NCBI RefSeq assembly: GCF_047238185.1
Contig: NZ_JBDFMI010000002.1
Span: 5,143-69,142, forward strand
Origin: Bacillus_AD sp047238185
GTDB taxonomy: Bacteria > Bacillota > Bacilli > Bacillales > DSM-1321
Direction of reading: 5' to 3'
DNA length: 64,000 nucleotides
The notes beneath the pieces were generated by a model, which saw only the letters and a list, made by a program, of their open reading frames with translations, had not been told where the DNA came from and searched no databases. A program made the position numbers and the translations under genes. Shown here in pieces: positions 25,009 to 31,689 of this stretch (position 1 is its first letter; every line of letters begins with the position of its first letter).

Positions 25009-26049
25009 CTATGAAATGTTTTCTTTCAATTGTCTTTGCAATGTATCTATTAATTGTTGTGCTGATTCTTCGCCTACCGTTACATTAGATCTATTAGATG
25101 CCCGATCACCAATATAACTACCGATTGCTACAGCATTATCATAATCAATACATGTGTAAATTAATTTTGATAATTGTTCATTATTCAGTTGGTTAATACG
25201 CAATGTTGTATAATCTAAAACCATACTTTCTAATTTTGAGATTAATAACTTTGATTTTTGATCAATGTCGTCTAAAGCCCGATCTCTATCGTTACCAATT
25301 TTCACACGCAAAATGACATATCTTTTCCTTGTTACTAAATCTGTAGACTTTTGGATATTTTCTACAAATTTCGAATAACTACGATTCAACAATCTTTTGG
25401 TAGTGTTTTGCTCATTTTTTGTTTTGCTTTCAGTAACTTGGATATGTCGAGATAGATTAATAGGCTGCGCAATCTGAGAAAATTGTATATCTTTAAGAAA
25501 ATTTGTGGTATTCATGAATACCTTAAATGCATCAAGGGCCGACCTTTTTTCAGGACGATTGGCTAAAGACAAGTTTACACTGGAAACCTCAAAGACTCTT
25601 ACAAAGTGATTGTCATTTGTTTCATAACAATCGGCATATGTCGTTTTTATCCCGATTTTTCTTCGAGCATCGTTTTTCTCACTCATTTGAAGTTCTCCTT
25701 TTTTATAGAAAAACTCTTTTACTCTTTTTTTATATTTGTATTTCCATAAAACACTGTATTGTAGCAGTGTTATTTCCTTCCGGACCGGGTGTTTAATTGA
25801 CTGGAACACCACAATGGCGATGGTAGGTGCAAAAGCTATCGTAAGTGTGACCTTGCCAAGCATTCCACCTAGATATAAAAAGATAGTGGCCAAAATTGAA
25901 AACAATAGAAATGGCACATAATACGCCAAATCAATAAAGGCCACTTTACCTATTAAGTATCTCTTTGTATCAATCGGTACAGGAAGTTCTACTTTCAATT
26001 CATTTCTTAATTGTTCCTTTCGCTCGTAAGCAATATTACGAGAAAGCAT
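25009..26049 (-). CDS. PrgI/TcpE-like membrane protein with a long cytoplasmic extension
   Basis: 346 aa; ATG at 26049 after GAGGAAA. Residues about 1-115 fit the PrgI/TcpE family: VPIDTKRYLIGKVAFIDLAY, two spans (PFLLFSILATIFLYLGGML and TIAFAPTIAIVVF) and a basic cytoplasmic end. PrgI-family proteins are usually about 110-120 aa. Here roughly 230 more residues follow, with YVILRVKIGNDRDRALDDID and LRINQLNNEQLSKLIYTCID, which resemble the N-terminal region of VirB4/TraC proteins. A fusion or duplication is inferred. Confidence 0.65.
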   Translation of the reverse strand: MLSRNIAYERKEQLRNELKVELPVPIDTKRYLIGKVAFIDLAYYVPFLLFSILATIFLYLGGMLGKVTLTIAFAPTIAIVVFQSIKHPVRKEITLLQYSVLWKYKYKKRVKEFFYKKGELQMSEKNDARRKIGIKTTYADCYETNDNHFVRVFEVSSVNLSLANRPEKRSALDAFKVFMNTTNFLKDIQFSQIAQPINLSRHIQVTESKTKNEQNTTKRLLNRSYSKFVENIQKSTDLVTRKRYVILRVKIGNDRDRALDDIDQKSKLLISKLESMVLDYTTLRINQLNNEQLSKLIYTCIDYDNAVAIGSYIGDRASNRSNVTVGEESAQQLIDTLQRQLKENIS

Positions 26050-26079
26050 TTCCTCACCTCATTCGCAAAGGCTTATAGA

Positions 26080-26355
26080 TTAAGCGAGTAGTGATTTTAC
26101 CCAAGTAACGATGATTGGTCCCAATACAAAGATTACAAGGCCAGCAATACACATCATCAATCCTTTTTGGAAACGTGGAGCATTTTCTTCGCTTCCTCTC
26201 CAAGCCATAGCAGCACAAATGATAATACCAATAATAAAAATTGTAATAAAAGTGTTTGTGATATTTGATTGTAAAGTATTAAGTAAAGTTTTGATTTTAT
26301 CAAATGGATTGGCTGCTGCAGCTTCACCTAATACAAGATTCTTTAAACCATACAT
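26080..26355 (-). CDS. VirB2-like pilin/T4SS subunit, 91 aa
   Basis: Start set at 26355 because AAAGGAGG lies nine bases upstream; the longer frame from 26379 would place that site inside the gene. Two hydrophobic segments (ITNTFITIFIIGIIICAAMA and GLMMCIAGLVIFVLGPIIVT) flank a short basic loop (WRGSEENAPRFQKG), and the C-terminus is short. This is the two-span hairpin of VirB2/TrbC/PrgF-type subunits. First gene of the T4SS operon. Confidence 0.75.
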   Translation of the reverse strand: MYGLKNLVLGEAAAANPFDKIKTLLNTLQSNITNTFITIFIIGIIICAAMAWRGSEENAPRFQKGLMMCIAGLVIFVLGPIIVTWVKSLLA

Positions 26356-26382
26356 GAATATTTCCTCCTTTCTAACCATGAT

Positions 26383-26400
26383 AAAAAGCCTATATAGGCT
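26383..26400 (-). terminator. Attenuator-like palindrome in the T4SS leader
   Basis: AGCCTATATAGGCT (26387-26400) is a perfect 14-bp palindrome followed on the minus strand by TTTTT, only nine bases downstream of the -10 box. Its size would make it a weak early terminator, or an operator. Confidence 0.45.
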
Positions 26401-26408
26401 TCAAAATT

Positions 26409-26437
26409 ATTATAGTATTCCTGTAGATAAATGACAA
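26409..26437 (-). promoter_or_regulatory. Promoter of the T4SS operon
   Basis: On the minus strand, -35 TTGTCA (26437-26432), 17-bp spacer, -10 TATAAT (26414-26409), about 50 bp before the VirB2-like start. It is a near-consensus vegetative promoter and differs from the shared TTTGTTGTTTT type. Confidence 0.85.
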
Positions 26438-26510
26438 CTAAAATTTGTAAATAGAAGTAAGAACTGGTTGGAATACCATTATTAAAGAATAATAGTATTA
26501 AGCAAGTGTA

Positions 26511-26739
26511 GGGTATCAATTCTTGATAGGCGAGGGGTATCAATTTTTGACAGGCAAAGTATCAGTTTTTGACAGGCCAGGGGTATCAGTTTTTGACAGG
26601 CGAATTTATGCACAAGGAAATTGTAATTTAGGGGATAAATAGGGGTATCAAAAATTGACAGACCGGGGTATCAGTTTTTGATAGGCGATAAATAGGGGTA
26701 TCAATTTTTGATAGAGGGAGGTGTCAAAAATTGATAGGA
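26511..26739. other. Iteron array, predicted replication origin
   Basis: Eight copies of an approximately 22-bp iteron with core GGGGTATCAATTTTTGACAG start near 26511, 26534, 26556, 26580, 26642, 26665, 26695 and 26720. Variants are TATCAGTTTTTGA and TATCAAAAATTGACA; the fifth and eighth carry the inner A/T block reversed. The unit itself is partly palindromic. A DnaA box lies in the gap between the fourth and fifth copies, and an AT-rich stretch (26745-26785) adjoins. The array sits between the rep gene's 3' end and the T4SS promoter. Iteron plus DnaA box plus adjacent Rep is the classic theta-origin layout. Confidence 0.9.
26606..26614 (+). promoter_or_regulatory. DnaA box
   Basis: TTATGCACA matches the TTATNCACA consensus exactly and lies inside the iteron array. 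Confidence 0.7.
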
Positions 26740-26782
26740 AAGAATATATATCTTTAAGAAAATCTTTTAAATAATAATAAAA

Positions 26783-26812
26783 AAACCTCTGAATATAATA
26801 ATTCAAAGGTTT
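26783..26812 (-). terminator. Terminator of rep
   Basis: AAACCT and TGAAT pair with ATTCA and AGGTTT around an A/T loop, and the minus strand continues into a T-run. The stem overlaps the rep stop codon. Confidence 0.75.
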
Positions 26813-27806
26813 ACTCATTTCCTATATTAATGATTTTAATGTCTAGTATTTTTATATCTAAATGAACTAAGGATTCATGCAATAAATCTTTATACCTATT
26901 ATTAATCCAATCTGCAGTAAATTGATTTAAACAATATGCTGAGAGAACATCTTCTCTAAGTTTAAATAAAGTATCTTTAAACCATGTTTCAAAAGAAGGC
27001 TTGGAAAGCTTAATTTCCATGTATTCTTTTATTGCTTTAGTAATAAATTCATCTTCATTTGTCATTGTCTCTTTAATGGAATCATTAGTTGCAGAAACAC
27101 GTTTTATTGATCTTTTAGATTCTACTAACTTTCCAGATTCAATGAATTCGTCATATATTTGATGATAATTAATTCTATTTGCAAGATTGTCAGGATCATA
27201 ACCAGACATATAATCTTTCATAAATTTATCATGAGCATTTTGTAATTTATCCGGCAATTGATTATATAGTTCCTTTGGCAAAAAAGGAACCTTTCTGCGA
27301 ACCTTAAATAGTGGTGCATCATCCATCTTTTTATTTTTGCCGTTTTCTTTATCTGCAGCAGCAGCCACACGATTAAAGCGAAAAATAAATCCATACTCTT
27401 CAAGTTTAGAAAGCCATGATTTTAACGTGTTCTTGGTAAAGCCTGTATGAGCTTCTAATGTAGCCAGGGCAGGATAACAATAATCTTTGCCATAACAATA
27501 GCTTTTCAGAGTAACAAAAAGGGAGAGTCCCTGTGACTTAATAAATGGTTGCCAAAAATGAATCAAATAGTTATGTACGATGGTAAAATGACTATCTTCA
27601 AAATGTAGATATTCTCCATGACCATCCAAATTAAAACTTAATACATCTTCTTCTTTAAAATAAACTCTGTTTCTAACGCTGTCTAAATACGTAAATTCTT
27701 TGTATTCACCGTCTTTTTGTTTAACAAATCTATTTTTTTCGAGTTTAGTATCTTCTTTTACAACTCGATAATAGATCAAAGGTGAACTTGGCTGTGTATC
27801 TGTCAT
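26811..27806 (-). CDS. Plasmid replication initiator with C-terminal DnaA-N-like domain
   Basis: 331 aa; ATG at 27806 after GGAGGTAAGG. The middle holds a helix-turn-helix (YCYPALATLEAHTGFTKNTL, SWLSKLEEYGFIFR; about 115-150) of the kind found in RepA_N/DnaD-like initiators. The last 70 residues (IKEYMEIKLSKPSFETWFKD, then FTADWINNRYKDLL) match the pattern of DnaA domain I, which binds helicase and partner proteins. Adjacent iterons with a DnaA box are the likely binding sites. The region before the gene can fold so that TACCACC covers the ribosome binding site GGAGGTA, which may limit translation. Confidence 0.8.
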   Translation of the reverse strand: MTDTQPSSPLIYYRVVKEDTKLEKNRFVKQKDGEYKEFTYLDSVRNRVYFKEEDVLSFNLDGHGEYLHFEDSHFTIVHNYLIHFWQPFIKSQGLSLFVTLKSYCYGKDYCYPALATLEAHTGFTKNTLKSWLSKLEEYGFIFRFNRVAAAADKENGKNKKMDDAPLFKVRRKVPFLPKELYNQLPDKLQNAHDKFMKDYMSGYDPDNLANRINYHQIYDEFIESGKLVESKRSIKRVSATNDSIKETMTNEDEFITKAIKEYMEIKLSKPSFETWFKDTLFKLREDVLSAYCLNQFTADWINNRYKDLLHESLVHLDIKILDIKIINIGNE

Positions 27807-27900
27807 ATCCTTACCTCCACTTCTACCCGGTGGTATAAAGTTGGGGGTTTATATTGTATTCTTAATGATTTCTTGTTAAACTATCATTAATCAAATACTT

Positions 27901-27973
27901 AAAAACCCCCGCCTGTTCTATCTATTCTTTCAGGGCCTAATCTGATAGAGAATAAATAGTTGGTGGGTTTTTT
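27901..27973 (-). terminator. Terminator between parR-like gene and rep
   Basis: On the minus strand, AAAAAACCCACC pairs with GGCGGGGGTTTTT and encloses an inner stem (CTATTTATTCT with AGAATAGATAG). A downstream AAACCCCC (27844-27851 region) could compete for the same GGGGG arm, so readthrough control is conceivable. Confidence 0.65.
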
Positions 27974-28029
27974 ATTTATATTCATGATAGCACATGTAGC
28001 AGGAATTTTGACATTATTCTTTTATCAAA

Positions 28030-28470
28030 TTAGTAGTCGCTGAGAGTAGTGCCATCTAGTTTTAATTTAGATTTTCCTTGCGAATCTTCTTGAGTAGGTG
28101 CTGGTTCATTATTTTTTTGTTCTGAAACTATTATATCCTGTTTTTGTTCTTCTTCTATTTTTTCTTTCACTATCCCATTGTCCATATCACTTGATTGATT
28201 GGTTGAGTTAGCTGTTGCTACTGTTTCCATTTGATGTGGAACTGTAGGAGATCCCGAAGAGTTAAATGTAACAATTTCTAAATACATTTTTCTTCTAACT
28301 TCATGATCCTCAACATCGGTATATCCATAACGGTCTATGGAATGTTCTATTAAAGACAAAATTGATTGAGTCGCATTTGACTGAGCAGCCAGCCAATTTT
28401 TTATTTTTTCTTTTTGGGAATCTTTTCTGTTTTTGTAGTTGATATTAATCACTTCGCTTGCTTTTGCCAT
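28030..28470 (-). CDS. ParR-like partition adaptor
   Basis: 146 aa; ATG at 28470 after AAGGAGG. The N-terminus (MAKASEVININYKNRKDSQK, then EKIKNWLAAQSNATQSILSL) fits a small ribbon-helix-helix DNA-binding protein. The C-terminal half is long, acidic and Gln/Asn-rich, as in ParR/AlfB-type adaptors that link the centromere to an actin filament. Recognition rests mainly on its position directly after the ParM-like gene. Confidence 0.65.
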   Translation of the reverse strand: MAKASEVININYKNRKDSQKEKIKNWLAAQSNATQSILSLIEHSIDRYGYTDVEDHEVRRKMYLEIVTFNSSGSPTVPHQMETVATANSTNQSSDMDNGIVKEKIEEEQKQDIIVSEQKNNEPAPTQEDSQGKSKLKLDGTTLSDY

Positions 28471-28493
28471 AAGTTATTCCTCCTTAACAAAAG

Positions 28494-28520
28494 AAATAGG
28501 GAAACAATGTTTCCCTATTT
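28494..28520 (-). terminator. Intercistronic terminator in the par operon
   Basis: AAATAGGGAAACA and TGTTTCCCTATTT form a perfect palindrome between the parM-like stop and parR-like start. Partial termination here would make the filament protein exceed the adaptor. Confidence 0.7.
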
Positions 28521-28533
28521 TATTTTATATTGC

Positions 28534-29733
28534 TTAATTACTTTCTATTTTTTCGTTATCAAATAATGCTTTTGCAAGTAATAAAGTACCTTTAGCATTG
28601 AGATCAGTTGCGTATTTTTCTGGTATCCAAACTACTTCGCCCATAACCTCTTCTGCAAATTTTAAAAGTTCATCTTTAAGTAAGTTTTTAAAGACGATTG
28701 AACCACCACCATGTACAAAGAAGAAATCGGCCCCGGAAGATGTGTTTAATCTGAAAGCTTTTTTTACGTTGTCTACTATTTTGTTAGTTTGAATGTGTTT
28801 GGCTTTTTCTAGTTGTTTTTTGGCTACTACGGCTTTCTTATTATTACTTTTAAGTTGTTCCATAAAATGCTGTCTTGTCAATTCACTTGCATTTCCACCT
28901 AATAACTCGTTATAAAGAGAAATAGCATGTTCAGTAGCGTGACCAACTCCTACTTTAAGACCTGAGCTACCATTTGGTACTGGATTAAATCCTCTAGTTA
29001 CTATTAACTCACTAGTCCCATCCCCAATATCAATATGTAGAGCATAGGCATCTTTAAAATCTTCTGGCGTCATTTTTTTATCATAGTCGTTGTTGTATTC
29101 ATCAAGAATATCTTTAGGACTATTCCGGAATGCCAACATAGCTGTTTTCCCTTCTTCCGTTACCTTGCAATCTTCCACCTTAATTTGAACAGTTACTTGT
29201 TGAGTAGCAATATAAAGAATAACTGTATGTGCAATAGACTCTCCATTATCATTCTTGTTCAAGAAGCGATTCTGTAAGAAATCAGCAGGGCCTGCTTCAT
29301 ATTCACTTGACGGTATCGCAGTGCCTAATGAAATAGATTTTTCAAGGTTTGTAGGTAAAACCTTTTCATTTTCATATGCTTCCTCAACTGCCTGAGCAGC
29401 AACTAATCCTAAAGTCATAATGACTGGAATATCATGCTTAGATTTACCACCTAATAAAACATCCATATTGTTTATGTTTTCAGGGTTTGATAAAGCCTTT
29501 TTACCAATGAAATACAACCCATCTTCCTTAATAGCAGCGCTTGATATATGTATAGCTAAGTTGTCGTATAGGTTGGCCATGATTTGTTCAACTCGAAGAT
29601 CATTGCCAGAAGGTTTTTGTAAAAGTGGACTAACAACACTTGGTTGTTTAACAAGAACTATATTTTCTTTTTCATCAAAATAAGCTAATTCCGTTTTTGC
29701 ATTCCCAATGTCAGATCCGATTAATTTTCCCAT
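28534..29733 (-). CDS. ParM/Alp-type actin-like plasmid segregation protein
   Basis: 399 aa; ATG at 29733 after TTTGAGGTGA. Actin-fold signatures are visible: phosphate-1 loop IGSDIGNAKTELAYF (about 4-18), phosphate-2 DIGDGTSELIVTRGF (about 232), and an adenosine-binding FVHGGGSIVF (about 343). In ParM systems this protein forms dynamic filaments on ATP and pushes sister plasmids apart through an adaptor bound to a centromere. The gene is behind a shared-type promoter in a divergent intergenic region, which likely holds the centromere. Confidence 0.92.
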   Translation of the reverse strand: MGKLIGSDIGNAKTELAYFDEKENIVLVKQPSVVSPLLQKPSGNDLRVEQIMANLYDNLAIHISSAAIKEDGLYFIGKKALSNPENINNMDVLLGGKSKHDIPVIMTLGLVAAQAVEEAYENEKVLPTNLEKSISLGTAIPSSEYEAGPADFLQNRFLNKNDNGESIAHTVILYIATQQVTVQIKVEDCKVTEEGKTAMLAFRNSPKDILDEYNNDYDKKMTPEDFKDAYALHIDIGDGTSELIVTRGFNPVPNGSSGLKVGVGHATEHAISLYNELLGGNASELTRQHFMEQLKSNNKKAVVAKKQLEKAKHIQTNKIVDNVKKAFRLNTSSGADFFFVHGGGSIVFKNLLKDELLKFAEEVMGEVVWIPEKYATDLNAKGTLLLAKALFDNEKIESN

Positions 29734-29773
29734 TTATTTCACCTCAAAAGTTTTTTAATTACTTGTTATTTTT

Positions 29774-29802
29774 ATTATACACAAATTTGTTTTAAAAAAC
29801 AA
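29774..29802 (-). promoter_or_regulatory. par operon promoter of the shared TTTGTTGTTTT-N17-TATAAT type
   Basis: On the minus strand, TTGTTT (29802-29797), 17-bp spacer, TATAAT (29779-29774), with TTTGTTGTTTTTTAAAACA as in the plus-strand copies. It proves the motif works with both orientations. Confidence 0.8.
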
Positions 29803-30067
29803 CAAATAAAATAGTTATTTTGTATTTTTTAAATATTACATTTCGACAAATGACTATATAAATATAAAAATTATATTTTTTTTATATTTTATTTATATCA
29901 ATATCGTAGCTAAATGTCGATTGTTTCAATTAAATTAGTAGAAAGTATGAAAAATATTGTTATTTTGTATGTATATTCTATTAAATTAATGGTTATTAAA
30001 TATTTATATAATATGGTAGAAATAAATTCTTTTATTAGAAATAAAATCCATATTTTCTATTCCTTAG
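29803..30067. other. AT-rich divergent region, possible centromere (parC)
   Basis: About 265 bp, strongly AT-rich, without a gene. Short dispersed repeats are present (CGACAAATGAC, AAATGTCGATTG; several ATTAAATTAAT/ATTAAATATT). ParM-type centromeres usually lie at the operon promoter. No regular iteron could be made out by eye. Confidence 0.35.
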
Positions 30068-30076
30068 TGCTATAAT
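30068..30076 (+). promoter_or_regulatory. Extended -10 promoter
   Basis: TGC-TATAAT (30068-30076) is an extended -10 element 33 bp before the start of the gene at 30109. No good -35 is seen. Confidence 0.5.
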
Positions 30077-30108
30077 ATTTTAAAAATAGAATTGGAGAGT
30101 GGTCAATT

Positions 30109-30720
30109 TTGCATAATCAAGACACAACAAAAGATGACTTTTTAGAAGCGATATTTGAAGTTCTAAAGCGTTTAATGAAATACTATGAAAGAAATAAAGA
30201 AGAACAAGCGAAGGTTTTAAAAGTAGGGGAAATGGCCAATCAAAACATAGAAAAGCAGCCAGATGAAAAGATCAAAAATTTCAAAGAAGCAATGGGAGAA
30301 ATATTAAAAAGTGATGTGCCGGAAGAAGTAAAAAATATAGCAAAGACATTTCATGATAATCCAGTTGAATCAATGGCAATGTTAAGCCATATAGTAAATG
30401 AAAATGTATTAGAAAAGGCGAATGAATTAAAACAACTAACAAAAGAATCAAGCGATATAATCTCAGCGATAAAGCTTGGTGTTAATATGAGTAATCCAAA
30501 TGCACTGGATCAACTCAGTGAATTGAATAATTTAGAAAACAGGGAAAAACAGAAGCAATACACAGCAAACAAAGTAATTGAGGAATTGACTACAAATAAA
30601 TTGAAAAATGATATTGAAAGTCAGCTTCAATCTAAGGAACAAGTAACTTCTAAAAACGAAAATGAAAAGGAAACAGAAAATACTTCTGAGAATGAACCTG
30701 AGCAAGATATGGAAAGATAA
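30109..30720 (+). CDS. Helical protein, 203 aa
   Basis: TTG start at 30109 after TTGGAGAG. Almost all helix, Lys/Glu-rich, with coiled-coil segments (RLMKYYERNKEEQAKVLKVG; ENREKQKQYTANKVIEELTT) and an acidic tail. No family recognised. It lies between partition and relaxosome genes on its own promoter and terminator, so a role in transfer or partition is possible. Confidence 0.6.
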   Translation: MHNQDTTKDDFLEAIFEVLKRLMKYYERNKEEQAKVLKVGEMANQNIEKQPDEKIKNFKEAMGEILKSDVPEEVKNIAKTFHDNPVESMAMLSHIVNENVLEKANELKQLTKESSDIISAIKLGVNMSNPNALDQLSELNNLENREKQKQYTANKVIEELTTNKLKNDIESQLQSKEQVTSKNENEKETENTSENEPEQDMER

Positions 30721-30760
30721 AAAATGATGCCGATTGAATTTTAGTCGGCATCATTTTTTT
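30721..30760. terminator. Bidirectional terminator
   Basis: AAAATGATGCCGA pairs perfectly with TCGGCATCATTTT, with A and T runs on either side, between convergent genes. Confidence 0.9.
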
Positions 30761-31025
30761 GTTTGTCTTTGAATTTTTTAGGCTTATTAGCCGTTACAAA
30801 AGGACTAAACATTTTGAACAATTCTTCTCGATCTGCAATTGTTAGATTATCAAGATTGAAATATTTCTCAGCAAGTGCACCAGTTTCGATCAAACGCCTG
30901 GCTCGTTCTTTTCTATAAGTAGATTGAGTTTGATATTTCACTTGTTGCTGCAATTGGTGTTTTTGACTTTTGAGCTTTGTTATTTTTTTTTCAATAGAAT
31001 CCATATTGTCGAACTCATGATTCAT
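30741..31025 (-). CDS. Relaxosome accessory protein (TraD/DUF3847-like)
   Basis: 94 aa; ATG at 31025 preceded by AAAGGGACTG. N-terminal coiled coil (IEKKITKLKSQKHQLQQQVK) followed by RKERARRLIETGALAEKYF. That Arg-rich RxxRxxRLIxxGAL pattern is typical of small proteins encoded next to MobQ-type relaxases (TraD/DUF3847 group). Likely helps the relaxase load at oriT. Confidence 0.7.
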   Translation of the reverse strand: MNHEFDNMDSIEKKITKLKSQKHQLQQQVKYQTQSTYRKERARRLIETGALAEKYFNLDNLTIADREELFKMFSPFVTANKPKKFKDKQKNDAD

Positions 31026-31053
31026 TTCATCAGTCCCTTTTACATAAAAACCA

Positions 31054-31224
31054 TTATTTAAAATGTTTGATCAAGAAATATATACATACTCCCAGACCAA
31101 TAAAAAAAAGAAGATAGGGTAAAAAATAATAATCAGAATCAACATGAACTTGAACTTGTAGACGCTGAGTTTGCTTTTGTTCTTTTGTCGGATTACGATT
31201 TTTTTCGATTGGTTTTCCTGACAA
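31054..31224 (-). CDS. Small membrane protein, 56 aa
   Basis: TTG start at 31224 with GGCGGG upstream. Basic, Gln-rich N-terminus (MSGKPIEKNRNPTKEQKQTQ) and a C-terminal hydrophobic span (YYFLPYLLFFIGLGVCIYFL). It lies within the minus-strand relaxosome accessory group. The noncanonical start makes it tentative. Confidence 0.5.
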   Translation of the reverse strand: MSGKPIEKNRNPTKEQKQTQRLQVQVHVDSDYYFLPYLLFFIGLGVCIYFLIKHFK

Positions 31225-31275
31225 GATATTCCCGCCTTTAGAATTATTGTTTTTTAAGTATTAAAAACAATTACA

Positions 31276-31500
31276 TTATGAACTCAATGGAGTTTTATTT
31301 TTAATTCGTATTATTGCTTCATCTGTCAATTCTTCGATAACTGATAGAAGTATTTGTTCATCCGTACAATTCCATGAAGTTATTATTTTTTTTCCGATTG
31401 AAAGTTGTAAATTTTGTTCCATTTGTTTCTTTTTTTCAAGAAGTTGTTTTATTTGTTCTTCGATCTCATTTATTTTTTGTTGATTATTTTTTCTTGCCAT
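31276..31500 (-). CDS. Coiled-coil relaxosome accessory protein, 74 aa
   Basis: ATG at 31500 after AAGGAGG. Starts with MARKNNQQKINEIEEQIKQL, a charged coiled coil, and continues with KKIITSWNCTDEQIL. It is divergent to the relaxase with the predicted oriT between, the usual position of small TraC/MobC-type accessory proteins. Confidence 0.65.
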   Translation of the reverse strand: MARKNNQQKINEIEEQIKQLLEKKKQMEQNLQLSIGKKIITSWNCTDEQILLSVIEELTDEAIIRIKNKTPLSS

Positions 31501-31559
31501 ATAAATCCTCCTTTTTATAAATTATACATATTGAGGAAAGAATTAACAAGTAGTATAAT

Positions 31560-31660
31560 AGTATCAGGAGTGGAACGAGTGCCCATTTATGCACCCTGAA
31601 AGTGTGCTAATGGGTTCTCGCACATGCTCGAATAAATAATGCTACGCATTAGACCCGCAG
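31560..31660 (+). other. Predicted origin of transfer (oriT)
   Basis: Lies between the divergent accessory gene and the relaxase. TTTATGCACCCT (31586-31597) agrees at 9 of 12 positions with the MobQ nic sequence TAAATGCGCCCT of RSF1010. It sits in the left arm of an imperfect inverted repeat (CGAG..CCCATT, 31576-31588, with AATGGG..CTCG, 31610-31620). A second small hairpin (AATGC-TAC-GCATT) follows at 31639-31651. Strand and exact nick site are inferred. Confidence 0.5.
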
Positions 31661-31689
31661 GGGCTTTTAAAAATAAGGAGGATCAATAC

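Noticed and set aside
26511..26739. CRISPR-like array
   Set aside because: Repeat units adjoin without unique spacers and are next to rep and a DnaA box, so they are iterons. No cas genes are present.
30741..31500. Phage structural module
   Set aside because: Small coiled-coil proteins fit relaxosome accessories next to oriT and a MobQ relaxase; no terminase, portal or tail genes occur in the window.
31639..31689. 17-codon N-terminal extension of the relaxase
   Set aside because: It would begin within an oriT hairpin and the strong AAGGAGG site serves the ATG at 31690.
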